Shown piece by piece: positions 10,059-19,102 of a DNA stretch of 64,000 nucleotides (position 1 is the stretch's first letter; each line of letters begins with the position of its first letter). The translations under genes and the position numbers were made by a program. The notes beneath the pieces are model-generated. The model saw only the letters and a program-made list of their open reading frames with translations. It ran no database searches and was not told the origin of the DNA. The stretch is from Microcoleus sp. AS-A8. Its GTDB lineage: Bacteria > Cyanobacteriota > Cyanobacteriia > Cyanobacteriales > Coleofasciculaceae. The DNA is taken from the NCBI GenBank assembly GCA_039962225.1, contig JAMPKV010000004.1:62001-126000 (forward strand), written 5' to 3'.

Positions 10059-11144
10059 TTGCATCACCCACCCATTCGATTGTTGATTGCTGCCAGTGGC
10101 ACTGGGGGGCATCTATTTCCCGCGATCGCCGTCGCCGATCAGCTACAAGATTATAAAATTGAGTGGCTCGGTGTCCCCGATCGCCTAGAACGAGAGCTAG
10201 TCCCCGCTCAATACCCCCTCCACACAATTCCTGTCGAAGGCTTTCAACAGCGTTTTGGTCTAGGTACACTGCGAATCTTAGGGCGTCTGGTAGCATCCAT
10301 TCTCCAAGTACGACGACTCCTCAAAACCGGTCAATTTGATGGCGTCTTTACAACTGGCGGTTACATTGCAGGACCAGCGATTATTGCCGCACGGATGCTA
10401 GGCTTGCCCGTGATTTTACATGAATCGAACGCCATCCCTGGAAAAGTCACGCGTTGGTTTAGTCCCCTGTGTACTCGTGTTGCTCTAGGGTTTGCCTCAA
10501 CGGCCAAATACCTACCCAAGGTGAAAAGCGTCTATGTGGGGACACCCGTGCGCTCTAGTTTTCAAGAACCTCAGAAGCTGGAATTGCCGATACCTGAAGA
10601 CGTACCCTTGATTGTAGTGGTTGGGGGTTCCCAAGGTGCGATCGCGGTGAATCAACTGGTGCGTCAATGTGCCCCGGCTTGGTTTGAGGCCGGTGCCTGG
10701 ATTGTGCATTTAACCGGTGAGAAAGACCCTGACGCCCAAGCCCTCCAGCATCCTCAATATTTTCCTATGCCCTTTTATCACAATATGGCAGGGCTACTGC
10801 AACGCGCCAATTTGGCCGTTAGCCGCGCTGGTTCGGGTTCATTAACAGAACTGGCGATTACGCAAACTCCTGCTATTTTGATTCCCTATCCATTTGCCGC
10901 GGAAGACCACCAAGCCTTTAATGCCGCCAGTTTTGCCACTACGGGAGCGGCTCTGGTTTTTCGTCAGACGGAACTGACCCCCGAACTGTTGGAAAGCAAG
11001 GTGTTGCATTTACTCCAGTCACCCCAAGTATTGCAGACCATGGCGCAAAAAACGGCGGATCTCGCGGTCGCGGATAGTGGTGAACGCTTAGCCGACTTGG
11101 TGCGTCAGCTTGTGGAGCATAAGTCTAGTGAGCTGAACGCTTAA
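10059..11144 (+). CDS. murG: UDP-GlcNAc:undecaprenyl-PP-MurNAc-pentapeptide GlcNAc transferase
   Basis: A 361-residue GT28 glycosyltransferase that makes lipid II on the inner face of the cytoplasmic membrane. Seen: the N-terminal glycine-rich loop AASGTGGHLFPAIA, the TTGGYIAGPAIIAARMLGLPVILHESNAIPG segment, the second glycine-rich loop VVVGGSQGAIAVNQ, and the donor-site signature SRAGSGSLTELAITQTPAILIPYPFAAEDHQ. Length is normal. The start is TTG at 10059 after TAGGAGAACAAAGAACC. The convergent downstream neighbour is separated by a hairpin at 11217-11235. Confidence 0.96.
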   Translation: MHHPPIRLLIAASGTGGHLFPAIAVADQLQDYKIEWLGVPDRLERELVPAQYPLHTIPVEGFQQRFGLGTLRILGRLVASILQVRRLLKTGQFDGVFTTGGYIAGPAIIAARMLGLPVILHESNAIPGKVTRWFSPLCTRVALGFASTAKYLPKVKSVYVGTPVRSSFQEPQKLELPIPEDVPLIVVVGGSQGAIAVNQLVRQCAPAWFEAGAWIVHLTGEKDPDAQALQHPQYFPMPFYHNMAGLLQRANLAVSRAGSGSLTELAITQTPAILIPYPFAAEDHQAFNAASFATTGAALVFRQTELTPELLESKVLHLLQSPQVLQTMAQKTADLAVADSGERLADLVRQLVEHKSSELNA

Positions 11145-11216
11145 TTAACAAGTGGCACAGTTTACTCGCAGAGTCTAGCAATCATCAGGACTGACCCAAA
11201 TTTGAACCTGTAAGAA

Positions 11217-11235
11217 AGGTGGGCATTGCCCACCT
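11217..11235. terminator. Hairpin between convergent murG and L,D-transpeptidase genes
   Basis: Perfect 8-bp stem AGGTGGGC / GCCCACCT with loop ATT, lying between two convergent gene ends. No clear U-tract follows on either strand, so it may be a processing or stability element rather than an intrinsic terminator. Confidence 0.45.
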
Positions 11236-11277
11236 CTACATGTGTGGTACTCAAACTTGCGCTAGAACGGCTTACCG

Positions 11278-11805
11278 CTATCGGCGAACAACCACAGGTG
11301 TGCCGATAGGTGCCCAGTTATATAACCAACGAGCACTAGCGGTTCGCAAGTTAACACAACCATGACTGACTGGCGTACCAAAGCGGTTATGCCAGTAGGC
11401 ACCATGCAGGGCATAGCCGCCAGAGTAATACATTACGTAAGGAACATTGGGTACGTTGTAGTTTCGACCACGCATTCGAGTTGAGCGGTGCTTGGATTGA
11501 ACGGAAAAAGTGCCAAGACGAGTCGGCGTGCGCCGCTTTCCGGTTGAAACCATGAAAGAGCGAACCTTTTTTCTGCCATTCCAGGCAGTGACTCGCTGAG
11601 CAGAGAGGTCAACTTCAATCCAGCGCCCTCTACGTTGTTGTCGGGCAACGAGGATTTGAGGGTTAGCGCTGAACTGAGTTTCTAAGTTAGTCTTCCCGGC
11701 AAAAGCTGGAAGATCCCAAGTTCCTAACGCCACTAAAGCGAGTGTAGCGCCAAGCGATAACACTTTTGAGTAAAGCGTTTTTGCTGAGAGGCTATACCTT
11801 GTCAT
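11278..11805 (-). CDS. L,D-transpeptidase (YkuD domain)
   Basis: A 175-residue exported protein. A signal peptide (LGATLALVALGTWDLPAFA) is followed by a YkuD domain running from IEVDLSAQRVTAW, with the catalytic HGAYWHNRFGTPVSHGCVNL signature (His, Ser-His-Gly-Cys). Such enzymes form 3-3 cross-links or attach proteins to peptidoglycan in the periplasm. It is among the shorter family members, with the catalytic domain only and no LysM or PG-binding module. Confidence 0.9.
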   Translation of the reverse strand: MTRYSLSAKTLYSKVLSLGATLALVALGTWDLPAFAGKTNLETQFSANPQILVARQQRRGRWIEVDLSAQRVTAWNGRKKVRSFMVSTGKRRTPTRLGTFSVQSKHRSTRMRGRNYNVPNVPYVMYYSGGYALHGAYWHNRFGTPVSHGCVNLRTASARWLYNWAPIGTPVVVRR

Positions 11806-12028
11806 AAGGGCCCACCATACGAAGCTATGAAATTCTCAGAGAGCGAGGCAGCCTCGATATCTAATGAAATGCTTTGGCTAACTCGCTCTCCAGGTCGATC
11901 ATAAAACAGTCTGGGGCTGGTGTCTTCTTTCCTGTTTCTTTCTAGATTGGTTAGTGTCTGTGAAGCTTGCCGTTACCATCAGTTCACTCTCGGATTCTCA
12001 GATATAGCCGCTAAGGCAACTCGATACC

Positions 12029-14077
12029 CTACTCAGCCCCAGGAGAAGTGGGTATGCGCCAAATCTTGACTAAACCTTCTCTCCCGCCACTGACAAGAAT
12101 TTGATTATCAGCACTGAACGCTAAAGAAGCAACTGTGTTGGGATGTCCTCTCAAGGTATCAATTAACTTCCCAGTTTGGAGATTCCAGAGTGTGATGCTG
12201 TTACTCTCGTTGTCTGTTGCTAAAATTTGCCCGGAAGGGCTAATGGCAAAGGCACGGGAAGGACTGTAGGAAGAGAAATGAAGACTGCTAAGAGGCACCG
12301 TGCCGACTAACTTTCCTGTTGGTAAACTCCAGGCATTGATATCGCCCTTTCCATCCGTCCCCATTAGGACTTGTCCATCAGGTGAGACGCGAATGTCACC
12401 AAATGACTGTATAGGTAAAGTGCCTTTGAGCTTCCCTGCCTGCAAGTCCCAAACTCTCACCTCATCCCGGTATTGCTTACTAAAGAGCGTTTTGCCATCA
12501 GGACTAATAGCCAGGGAGAAAAACCCCTGGTATCTATTTTCCGACAAGGTGTGGCGTAATTGCCCCGTGGCTAGATTCCAAACCTTAATTGCATCTTTGC
12601 CATCATTGATACCGCCGCTAATCAAGGTTTGTCCATCAGTACTGAAGACAAGCTGATCAATGCTGCTGCTGTCACCTCCAGAGAGGGTAGTCTTTAGCTG
12701 CCCTGTCTTGAAATTGAATACCTTAATTATCTGGCTGCCACCAGCTCTGACACTGCTAGTAGCAAGAGTTTCTCCATCGGGGCTAGTTGCGATCGCGCAC
12801 CCAAGTATTCCTGTTTTCAGAGTGTAAAGCAATGCTCCAGAATCACGATTCCAAACCTTAACCTCACCATTGTTATTGGCACTACAACTGGCGATTGTCT
12901 GTCCATCAGGGGTAAGGGCAACTGTATAAACTCCCCAACCTTGTTGAGGGGCGTTTTGATGGGCGTTAATAGTACGAAGCAATTGTTCATTTTGAAGAGA
13001 ATCAGAAATCAGAGCCGGTACGCCCCAGATAGTAAGGCTACCATTGCCAGCACTAAAGAGAGTTTGTCCATCTCGGCTCAGGGCAAGCGCTTGGGAACCG
13101 ATGCTGACGGTACGCGATCGCTCTCCTGTTTGAAGGTTCCACAACATAACATCCCCAGAACTAGCGATCAGCGTTTGTCCATCTGGGCTAAAGGCGATCG
13201 TATTAACTGAGTTACCCGATCCAGCTTTCAGGCTATGCACAATCTGCCCTGTCTTCAAACTGCGAATGCGAATCGTATTCCCTTCAATATGCCCCTTTGA
13301 GACATCATCAATCGTGGAACTAGCCACAAATTGTCCATCGGGACTGATAGCAACTGAGTTTACTGAATAACTGAAATAGCCTGGGTAAGGTGAAAAATTA
13401 TCGCTGTAGGTTTGTAGTAACTTCCCTGTTTTGAGATTCCAAATCCTCAACGTTTCATCAACACTACCACTAGCCAGAGTTTCTCCATCTGAACTCAGGG
13501 CAAGGGCTGACACTGACTGTGTATGTCCTGTAAGAGTACGGATTAACGCCCCAGTTTCGAGATTCCACAGCTTGATTGTCTTATCCCAACTCCCACTGGC
13601 GAGAATTGTTCCATCCTGACTAATGGCAACAGTCCTTACAACATCGGAATGTCCAGCAAGGGTACGAATTAACTGCCCTGTGTTGACATCCCACAGTTTG
13701 ATTGTTTTATCTCCACTCCCAGTGACAAGAATTTTTCCATCAGGACTGATGGCAACGTCTGCAACTGGACTGGTGTGCCCCTTCAGGGTACGTAAGAGTT
13801 GTCCCGTCTGAGGATTCCATAGCTGGATACTTGGCTCACCTGTGCTAGCCGTAGCGAGTAGCTGTCCATCTGGGTTAACAGCAACAGCACTAACTCCTCC
13901 CTTGATGCCAGGAATGATACGGATGGGTTGATTTTGTTGCCCAGAATCAGTCAGTGCAGGAGTTGTATTAGTAACCTGTGCCGTGCTTGTCAGTTGTGCG
14001 GCTTCTTGAGAAAGGGAGATTGCTGTTAAAGCCACAGTGGCAGCAACCGTCCACAAGGAGGCTGTTTTCCAAAACAT
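12029..14077 (-). CDS. Exported WD40 repeat protein
   Basis: A 682-residue protein. The N-terminal signal peptide/anchor (LWTVAATVALTAISLS) is followed by at least 12 WD40 blades of the cyanobacterial pattern (VAISPDGK...SGDKTIKLWDVNTGQLIRTLAGH). The most regular blades are in the first third; the middle blades are degenerate. No enzymatic domain is present. It probably forms a double beta-propeller scaffold outside the cytoplasm. It is not related by position to the WD40-ATPase protein at 52-56 kb. Confidence 0.88.
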   Translation of the reverse strand: MFWKTASLWTVAATVALTAISLSQEAAQLTSTAQVTNTTPALTDSGQQNQPIRIIPGIKGGVSAVAVNPDGQLLATASTGEPSIQLWNPQTGQLLRTLKGHTSPVADVAISPDGKILVTGSGDKTIKLWDVNTGQLIRTLAGHSDVVRTVAISQDGTILASGSWDKTIKLWNLETGALIRTLTGHTQSVSALALSSDGETLASGSVDETLRIWNLKTGKLLQTYSDNFSPYPGYFSYSVNSVAISPDGQFVASSTIDDVSKGHIEGNTIRIRSLKTGQIVHSLKAGSGNSVNTIAFSPDGQTLIASSGDVMLWNLQTGERSRTVSIGSQALALSRDGQTLFSAGNGSLTIWGVPALISDSLQNEQLLRTINAHQNAPQQGWGVYTVALTPDGQTIASCSANNNGEVKVWNRDSGALLYTLKTGILGCAIATSPDGETLATSSVRAGGSQIIKVFNFKTGQLKTTLSGGDSSSIDQLVFSTDGQTLISGGINDGKDAIKVWNLATGQLRHTLSENRYQGFFSLAISPDGKTLFSKQYRDEVRVWDLQAGKLKGTLPIQSFGDIRVSPDGQVLMGTDGKGDINAWSLPTGKLVGTVPLSSLHFSSYSPSRAFAISPSGQILATDNESNSITLWNLQTGKLIDTLRGHPNTVASLAFSADNQILVSGGREGLVKIWRIPTSPGAE

Positions 14078-14137
14078 TAAGTTAAGGCGAAGAGGTATCT
14101 CTAACTCAATGACTCGGAGGTTACTCTGTACGTTCCG

Positions 14138-14216
14138 CAGATCGCACTCCCATTTGCAGGGTGAAAGCTAGCCGCATTTTCACACCTCTCGCCCAGTTCT
14201 GTATATAAAATTGAGA
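14138..14216 (+). repeat. Dispersed repeat, copy 1
   Basis: About 79 bases containing CCGCATTTTCAC and CTCTCGCCCAGTTCTGTA, highly similar to 18297-18376. It lies just upstream of the GNAT gene. No coding content is evident. Confidence 0.6.
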
Positions 14217-14227
14217 GAGGGGAGACG

Positions 14228-15061
14228 ATGCAGATGATAGAAGAAGAATTTAGAAGATACGACGAAATTCAGTTACTTTTTGAAGGACTGATTGGGAAAA
14301 ATATTTATTTGCCCAGCCAATTTGTTCCAGAGATGAAAGTTGAACAAACAAAAAATTACGTCTTCATCAATTCTGGCTACAAAACAGATACGTTTAATCT
14401 CGTTATTAGTAAAAAATTCGATAGCGAAGACGGAAGGCGTATTATTGCCGAGGTGTGCGAAGAGTTTAATTCAGCTCGTTTACCAGCAGCTTGGTGGACT
14501 TGTGAAGAATTTCGGGATGCTTATGTCTCTTCAACCTTAGATGAGCATGGATTTATCGAAGATGAAGTGGACATGGGTATGGTTGCGAATCTTGATGATT
14601 TATCCCAAGACATTCAGTACCCGCCTAATCTAAATTTCCGCATGGCAACGTCTTTTGAAGGAATCTCTGAATTTGGAAAGATTATCGCTTCACTTTTTGA
14701 GCAGCCAGATGACTTCGTTATGTCATTTTATCAGCGGGTGGGCGAGTTGGATGATTTGGAGAATCGTCCTTTGAAATTGTTTCTGGGGTATGTCGATAAT
14801 AAGCCTGTTTGTACAAGTTCAATCTTTTTGCTTCGTCAGACAGCAAGCCTCTTCGATATCAGTACGCTTCAAGAATTTAGAAGTCGCGGTTACGGCTCGG
14901 CAATCACACATTACACACTGAGTTATGCCAAGAAATTTGGAGCGCGTTTTGCCACCCTTCAGGCAGCGCCGGATGGTCTAAATATCTACAAGCGAATGGG
15001 CTTTAAGGAAGCTTGCACTTTCCGAATTCACTCAAATAAAAGAAGGGTTCTGGGATATTAA
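14228..15061 (+). CDS. GNAT family N-acetyltransferase
   Basis: A 277-residue protein with a C-terminal GNAT fold: LKLFLGYVDNKPVCTSSIFLL (beta4), DISTLQEFRSRGYGSAITHYTLSYA (acetyl-CoA pyrophosphate loop R-x-x-G-Y-G) and ATLQAAPDGLNIYKRMGFKEACTFRIH. The N-terminal ~130 residues are less conserved and may set substrate choice. The ATG at 14228 follows GGGGAG. The substrate is unknown. Confidence 0.85.
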   Translation: MQMIEEEFRRYDEIQLLFEGLIGKNIYLPSQFVPEMKVEQTKNYVFINSGYKTDTFNLVISKKFDSEDGRRIIAEVCEEFNSARLPAAWWTCEEFRDAYVSSTLDEHGFIEDEVDMGMVANLDDLSQDIQYPPNLNFRMATSFEGISEFGKIIASLFEQPDDFVMSFYQRVGELDDLENRPLKLFLGYVDNKPVCTSSIFLLRQTASLFDISTLQEFRSRGYGSAITHYTLSYAKKFGARFATLQAAPDGLNIYKRMGFKEACTFRIHSNKRRVLGY

Positions 15062-15190
15062 GGAAGTAATGCCTAACACCTTATTGCATTGGACGGACAA
15101 GAGTCTCAGTTATGATGCAAGTATTGTCTGCTGCCAATGAATTCAACCGTTACGATTAGTTCACGCTCAGATACAGTGGAGCTAAGCGCG

Positions 15191-15544
15191 ATGAAAGATA
15201 CTGCCCAGATTACTGGTTTTCATGCTCATATCTACTTCAATACTGCCAGTCGTGAGGCGGCTGCGCGTGTACGCGAAGGATTGGGCGCGTCTTTTGAAGT
15301 GCAACTGGGGCGTTGGCATGACAAACCGATTGGTCCACACCCAAAGGCAATGTATCAAGTTGCGTTCTTACCAGAGCAATTTGGCAAGGTTGTCCCCTGG
15401 TTGATGCTCAATCGTGAGGGTTGGGATATTCTCGTCCATCCCTCAACAGGCGACGATGTGGGAGATCATACCGACCGTTCTCTGTGGTTGGGAGAGAAGT
15501 TAGAGCTTAATATCGAGTCTCTCCGACGGCTTGGGACAACTTAA
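15191..15544 (+). CDS. DOPA 4,5-dioxygenase family protein
   Basis: About 117 residues. The FHAHIYF, GRWHDKPIGPHPKAMYQVAF and WDILVHPSTGDDVGDHTDRSLWLG segments carry the conserved His residues of the DOPA 4,5-dioxygenase-like extradiol family. An upstream in-frame ATG at 15137 would add MNSTVTISSRS, but that stretch lies in a dispersed repeat shared with 11.95 and 18.25 kb. The ATG at 15191 fits family length and is chosen. Substrate in cyanobacteria is unclear. Confidence 0.8.
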   Translation: MKDTAQITGFHAHIYFNTASREAAARVREGLGASFEVQLGRWHDKPIGPHPKAMYQVAFLPEQFGKVVPWLMLNREGWDILVHPSTGDDVGDHTDRSLWLGEKLELNIESLRRLGTT

Positions 15545-16059
15545 CAAGACTATGCAGCCAAAAATGGTTGTGTTCAATGAGGGCATCGGCATGGGCGATC
15601 GCAGTTGACTAACCTTGTTGGTACTGAAATAGTTGGAATTCACAAGAGCAGAGCGATCACCTCCTTACTGTTCAACTCTAGGTCACAACCTCTATGCAGA
15701 CTGAGCCGTTCCTGAATTGGGTGGCATCTGTGGGTAGTCAAGCTGCTTTCTCAGTCGCTACAGGAAGATGTGTGGAAAATTTCAGTAGCCACTCATTTCA
15801 AACGCAAGCTGCTAAACTGACTATCATGGATGTCTATAGAGAAATATTGATTCCGTTGTTGATCCTGCGACGGCGTTATCCAAAGTCAGCTTTACGCTCG
15901 ATCGAATTAATCCGATTGCGATTTGCAGTAAGCGAGAATATATTCTGTAGACATCCTTCACCTATAAGATTTTATAATTAAGCCTCAGTAGAGCTGTTCT
16001 ACAGAATTGGTAACAAGTTTTTAGTCACTAAAGGTGGGTTGCGCGAGTAAAAAAGATTT
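15545..16059 (+). other. Leader region of the reverse transcriptase; inverted repeat 15942-15951 / 15998-16007
   Basis: 515 bases without a convincing protein gene (an open frame at 15694-15981 looks random). ATTCTGTAGA at 15942-15951 is matched by its exact reverse complement at 15998-16007. A smaller hairpin GTAGA-gctgt-TCTAC (15988-16002) overlaps the right arm. Retron msr-msd RNAs are encoded just upstream of the RT, so this is the place to look for one, but I could not fold a complete msr/msd by eye. Confidence 0.4.
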
Positions 16060-17157
16060 ATGCCGGACAGCGATCAGCAGTCAACCCCATCAAAAACTTC
16101 CATCAAACCTGAGCTTCATAAGGAATGCGAGGAACTCCGCAAACAGTTCTTTGCAATGAAAACGCCTAGGGATGTAGCACAGCTTCTAGAAATACCATAC
16201 CAACGACTTGTCTACCACCTATATCAGGTTCCTCTTGAGGAAAGATATCTAACTTTTGAACTGAAGAAGAAGTCAGGAGGCGTTCGTATAGTATCTGCCC
16301 CTGCTAGTGCTTTAAAGCTGATTCAGAAGAAACTGAATCAAGTTCTACAATGTGCGTACCAACCTAAACCTTCAGTTCATGGATTCACTTTTAGCAAGAA
16401 TATTACTACTAACGCTAAGGCACATACAGGAAAAAGATATGTTTTGAATATTGATTTAAAAGACTTTTTTCCTTCTATCAACTTTGGCAGAGTGAGGGGA
16501 ATGTTTATTGCAATGCCGTATTCTTTTAGTCCAGATATAGCAACGATTTTAGCACAAATTTGCTGCTATAACAATCAACTACCCCAAGGAGCACCTAGTT
16601 CACCAATAGTGAGTAATATGGTATGTGCGAAGCTCGATAGCCAACTTCAACAACTGGCTAGAAAACTTAGATGCACTTATACAAGATATGCTGATGATAT
16701 AACCTTCTCGACAACCGTACCAAAATTTCCTAAAGAGTTGGCGTACTTGATAGACATCAATGAGCAGCAAAAACTCGTTTTAGGTGATGGGTTATTGTCA
16801 ATTATTAAAGATAATGGATTTCAAATAAATGAAAAGAAGATTAGATTGCAATCAAAAGATGAGCATCAGGAAGTTACTGGTTTAACAGTCAATCAATTCA
16901 CCAATGTAAATCGCAATTATATTCGTCAAATCAGAGCTATGCTTCATGCCTGGGAAAAGTTTGGACTTGAATTAGCTGAAAGAGAACATCGAATAAAGTA
17001 TTATTTTAAGCAGAAAAGTCCCTACAAGAATATACCTTCATTTAAACAGGTTCTTCGCGGAAAGATTGAGTTTGTTGGAATGGTAAGAGGCAAAGAAGAC
17101 CAAATTTATCAAAAATATTTAAATCATTACTTAAGACTAAATAATCCGGTAATTTGA
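16060..17157 (+). CDS. Retron-type reverse transcriptase
   Basis: A 365-residue RT. Seen: NAKAH (residues 118-122, the retron NAxxH motif), NIDLKDFFPSI with Asp132, LPQGAPSSPIVSN, the catalytic YADD at 210-213 (RYADDITFS), and EVTGLTVNQ near 282 (the VTG motif of retron RTs, which recognises the msr). The length fits a stand-alone retron RT without a fused domain. Retron RTs synthesise a branched RNA-DNA (msDNA) that holds a toxic partner in check until phage triggers it. The next gene begins 31 bp downstream and is the obvious effector candidate. Confidence 0.88.
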   Translation: MPDSDQQSTPSKTSIKPELHKECEELRKQFFAMKTPRDVAQLLEIPYQRLVYHLYQVPLEERYLTFELKKKSGGVRIVSAPASALKLIQKKLNQVLQCAYQPKPSVHGFTFSKNITTNAKAHTGKRYVLNIDLKDFFPSINFGRVRGMFIAMPYSFSPDIATILAQICCYNNQLPQGAPSSPIVSNMVCAKLDSQLQQLARKLRCTYTRYADDITFSTTVPKFPKELAYLIDINEQQKLVLGDGLLSIIKDNGFQINEKKIRLQSKDEHQEVTGLTVNQFTNVNRNYIRQIRAMLHAWEKFGLELAEREHRIKYYFKQKSPYKNIPSFKQVLRGKIEFVGMVRGKEDQIYQKYLNHYLRLNNPVI

Positions 17158-17187
17158 TGTAATTAAAAATTACAGTCTTTTGTAAAA

Positions 17188-18099
17188 ATGACGCAGAATG
17201 ATGATGCGCTTAGGAAAGATATCAATGAGCTAAAGAGTGAAATAATCACTCTGAAAGCTAGCTTTAATAAGTTAATTGTAATACTAAGGATTAATATTCC
17301 TGACCTTCAGGAAATTATACCCATAACTGAGAGTAACGAATCTAGGAAAACTTCTATTTCGATTATAAATTATTCTTCTATCCAATCTCATAAAATAAAA
17401 GAACTTATAAATTCTTGCAACAAAAATTTGAGTAGCTGTAAAGAAAATGGTTTATTTATTGAATTCTGCTCTTCTATTGCAGGATTAATTGAAGACGTTA
17501 TTCGATTTTTTTTGAGAAGGAAGTTTCGTGAACTGCAAAACGGGAATAACGAAGACTTACTAGAAGCCTGCTCATTGCTGGAGAGAGATACATCAAAACC
17601 CTGGAAAATGCCAAAATTGTATATAAGTCGTAATGATGTAATTAGATTTCGTCAGCAATTTGGAGATGAAGATGATACTTATCATCCAGATGGCGATAAG
17701 TATTTATCTTTAAGCAGCTTAGAAAAAGCACCATCGATATTTATGTTTGAATTATGCTTTATCTTACTATTTAGAGATAATTTCCATCAACAAAAAAAAG
17801 ATTTTTCCTATTCAGGGTACATGAAGATAATGAAAAATAATAGACAAATAATTTCTGCTGCTACTCAAAGACAACCCAGAAAATTAGCCAATTCTTCTAG
17901 TAATTTAAATATGGAGTATTACTATCGTCTTAACAACGTAAGAAAATTCCGAAATATATATGAACATAATAAAAACAACAAAAGCAAGCAAGAGGAAGAA
18001 ATCAGAGAGCTTAAGGATTATATAAAAATAGATTTGGATAACTATGATGGCATAATAAAAGCGGTTCAATGGCTGTTATTTCAATTGGATTATCCTTAG
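17188..18099 (+). CDS. Putative HEPN-like effector paired with the retron RT
   Basis: A 303-residue, Lys/Asn-rich, mostly helical protein. The first ~35 residues look like a coiled coil (DINELKSEIITLKASFNKL). Near the C-terminus VRKFRNIYEHNK contains R255-x4-H260, the Rx4-6H signature of HEPN ribonucleases, in a context (conserved R/N before H) seen in HEPN toxins. No other domain is recognised. It is strongly AT-rich compared with its neighbours, like the RT, which suggests joint acquisition. It sits directly downstream of the RT and is probably co-transcribed. The nuclease role is inference from one motif and the position. Confidence 0.6.
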   Translation: MTQNDDALRKDINELKSEIITLKASFNKLIVILRINIPDLQEIIPITESNESRKTSISIINYSSIQSHKIKELINSCNKNLSSCKENGLFIEFCSSIAGLIEDVIRFFLRRKFRELQNGNNEDLLEACSLLERDTSKPWKMPKLYISRNDVIRFRQQFGDEDDTYHPDGDKYLSLSSLEKAPSIFMFELCFILLFRDNFHQQKKDFSYSGYMKIMKNNRQIISAATQRQPRKLANSSSNLNMEYYYRLNNVRKFRNIYEHNKNNKSKQEEEIRELKDYIKIDLDNYDGIIKAVQWLLFQLDYP

Positions 18100-18490
18100 A
18101 ACCACGAAGAAAAGATAAATGCAATTTTACATTTTTCATAGTTGCAAAGCTACTGAATATTTTATACAGAACAAAACTTTTGATAGCGATTAAGACGCCT
18201 AGTTCAAGCTTTGGGTATACATTGTAGATTGTCTGCTGTCGGTAAACTGTTCCGTTACGACCAGCTCATTCGTTAGATGCAGTAAGAAAACCAAGGGCGA
18301 TCGCACTCCCATTCGCCGAGTGAAGGCTAACCGCATTTTCACGCCTCTCGCCCAGTTCTGTAGCTAAATTGAGAGCGATCGCCCCACGCTGAATGTAACT
18401 GTTGATGAAATACAACGCGCTCCTTTGAAGTACCTTGTGATAAATCAATCCGACCGGATTTCAGTGTGCTTGACATTCATCCCTAACTCA
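18100..18490. other. Intergenic region with dispersed repeat copy 2 (18297-18376)
   Basis: No gene seen. 18297-18376 repeats 14138-14216 (CCGCATTTTCAC, CTCTCGCCCAGTTCTGTA). 18231-18272 resembles the start region of the DOPA-dioxygenase-like locus (CCGTTACGA..AG.TCA). The RT-effector pair thus lies between two copies of the same short repeat. Confidence 0.5.
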
Positions 18491-18937
18491 TTAAACAGAA
18501 TCGGCATTACGCAGATTTTCTCGAACTTCCATTAAAATCAGCCCCAATTGATTTTTGCCACTGCCGTCTTTGCCACAGCCCCAATAATAATCGACAGGAG
18601 AATTTTCAACGATTGGTTCATCGTTGGTGGAAAGTAAGATTTCGCGAATGTCGGCATGGGTTTCAAATTTACGTAAAACGGCTTTCCGCATAATGTCGTC
18701 TTTGACTTGTTCCCAATCTGGACGCAGAGGGCGTTTTCGTTCACGCCCCATTTTCGCCGCATCTCTTGCTGTTTTCACCTCCCGAATTTGGTCAGCGTGA
18801 AGTGTTCCGGCAAACTTTTGGGCTTGAAAATAGTGCTCGCTGGTAGGCCAATAAACGCCATCCAACTCGAATCCATGGGGCGAAAAATTGGAAAAACAAC
18901 CGTAGCGATCGCGAGTACCGTAGAAGTAAATCGTCAT
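18491..18937 (-). CDS. NADAR domain protein (YbiA-like)
   Basis: A 148-residue NADAR family protein. Seen: FSNFSPHGFELDGVYWPTSEHYFQAQKF at the N-terminus, KMGRERKRPLRPDWE in the middle, and the C-terminal NSPVDYYWGCGKDGSGKNQLGLILMEVR signature. Relatives hydrolyse N-glycosidic bonds in riboflavin-pathway intermediates or remove ADP-ribose from nucleic acids. Length is normal and complete. Confidence 0.92.
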   Translation of the reverse strand: MTIYFYGTRDRYGCFSNFSPHGFELDGVYWPTSEHYFQAQKFAGTLHADQIREVKTARDAAKMGRERKRPLRPDWEQVKDDIMRKAVLRKFETHADIREILLSTNDEPIVENSPVDYYWGCGKDGSGKNQLGLILMEVRENLRNADSV

Positions 18938-19102
18938 CTTTTGGTCGTTAGGGCGATTGTGTTTTCTAGTCTACTCATTGCGGGGAATTGATCTCCCTTC
19001 CTTTGAGGCTTCGGGTGGGGTAATAGTAAGTGGCGACCAAATCTTAAATTAGCCAAGACCCAGAACAAGGTTAATATTGAGCCAAGCTAGCTCTGATTGA
19101 CG

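Noticed and set aside
15694-15981. 95-codon frame upstream of the RT
   Set aside because: No domain, unusual composition, and it overlaps the inverted repeat and probable ncRNA region.
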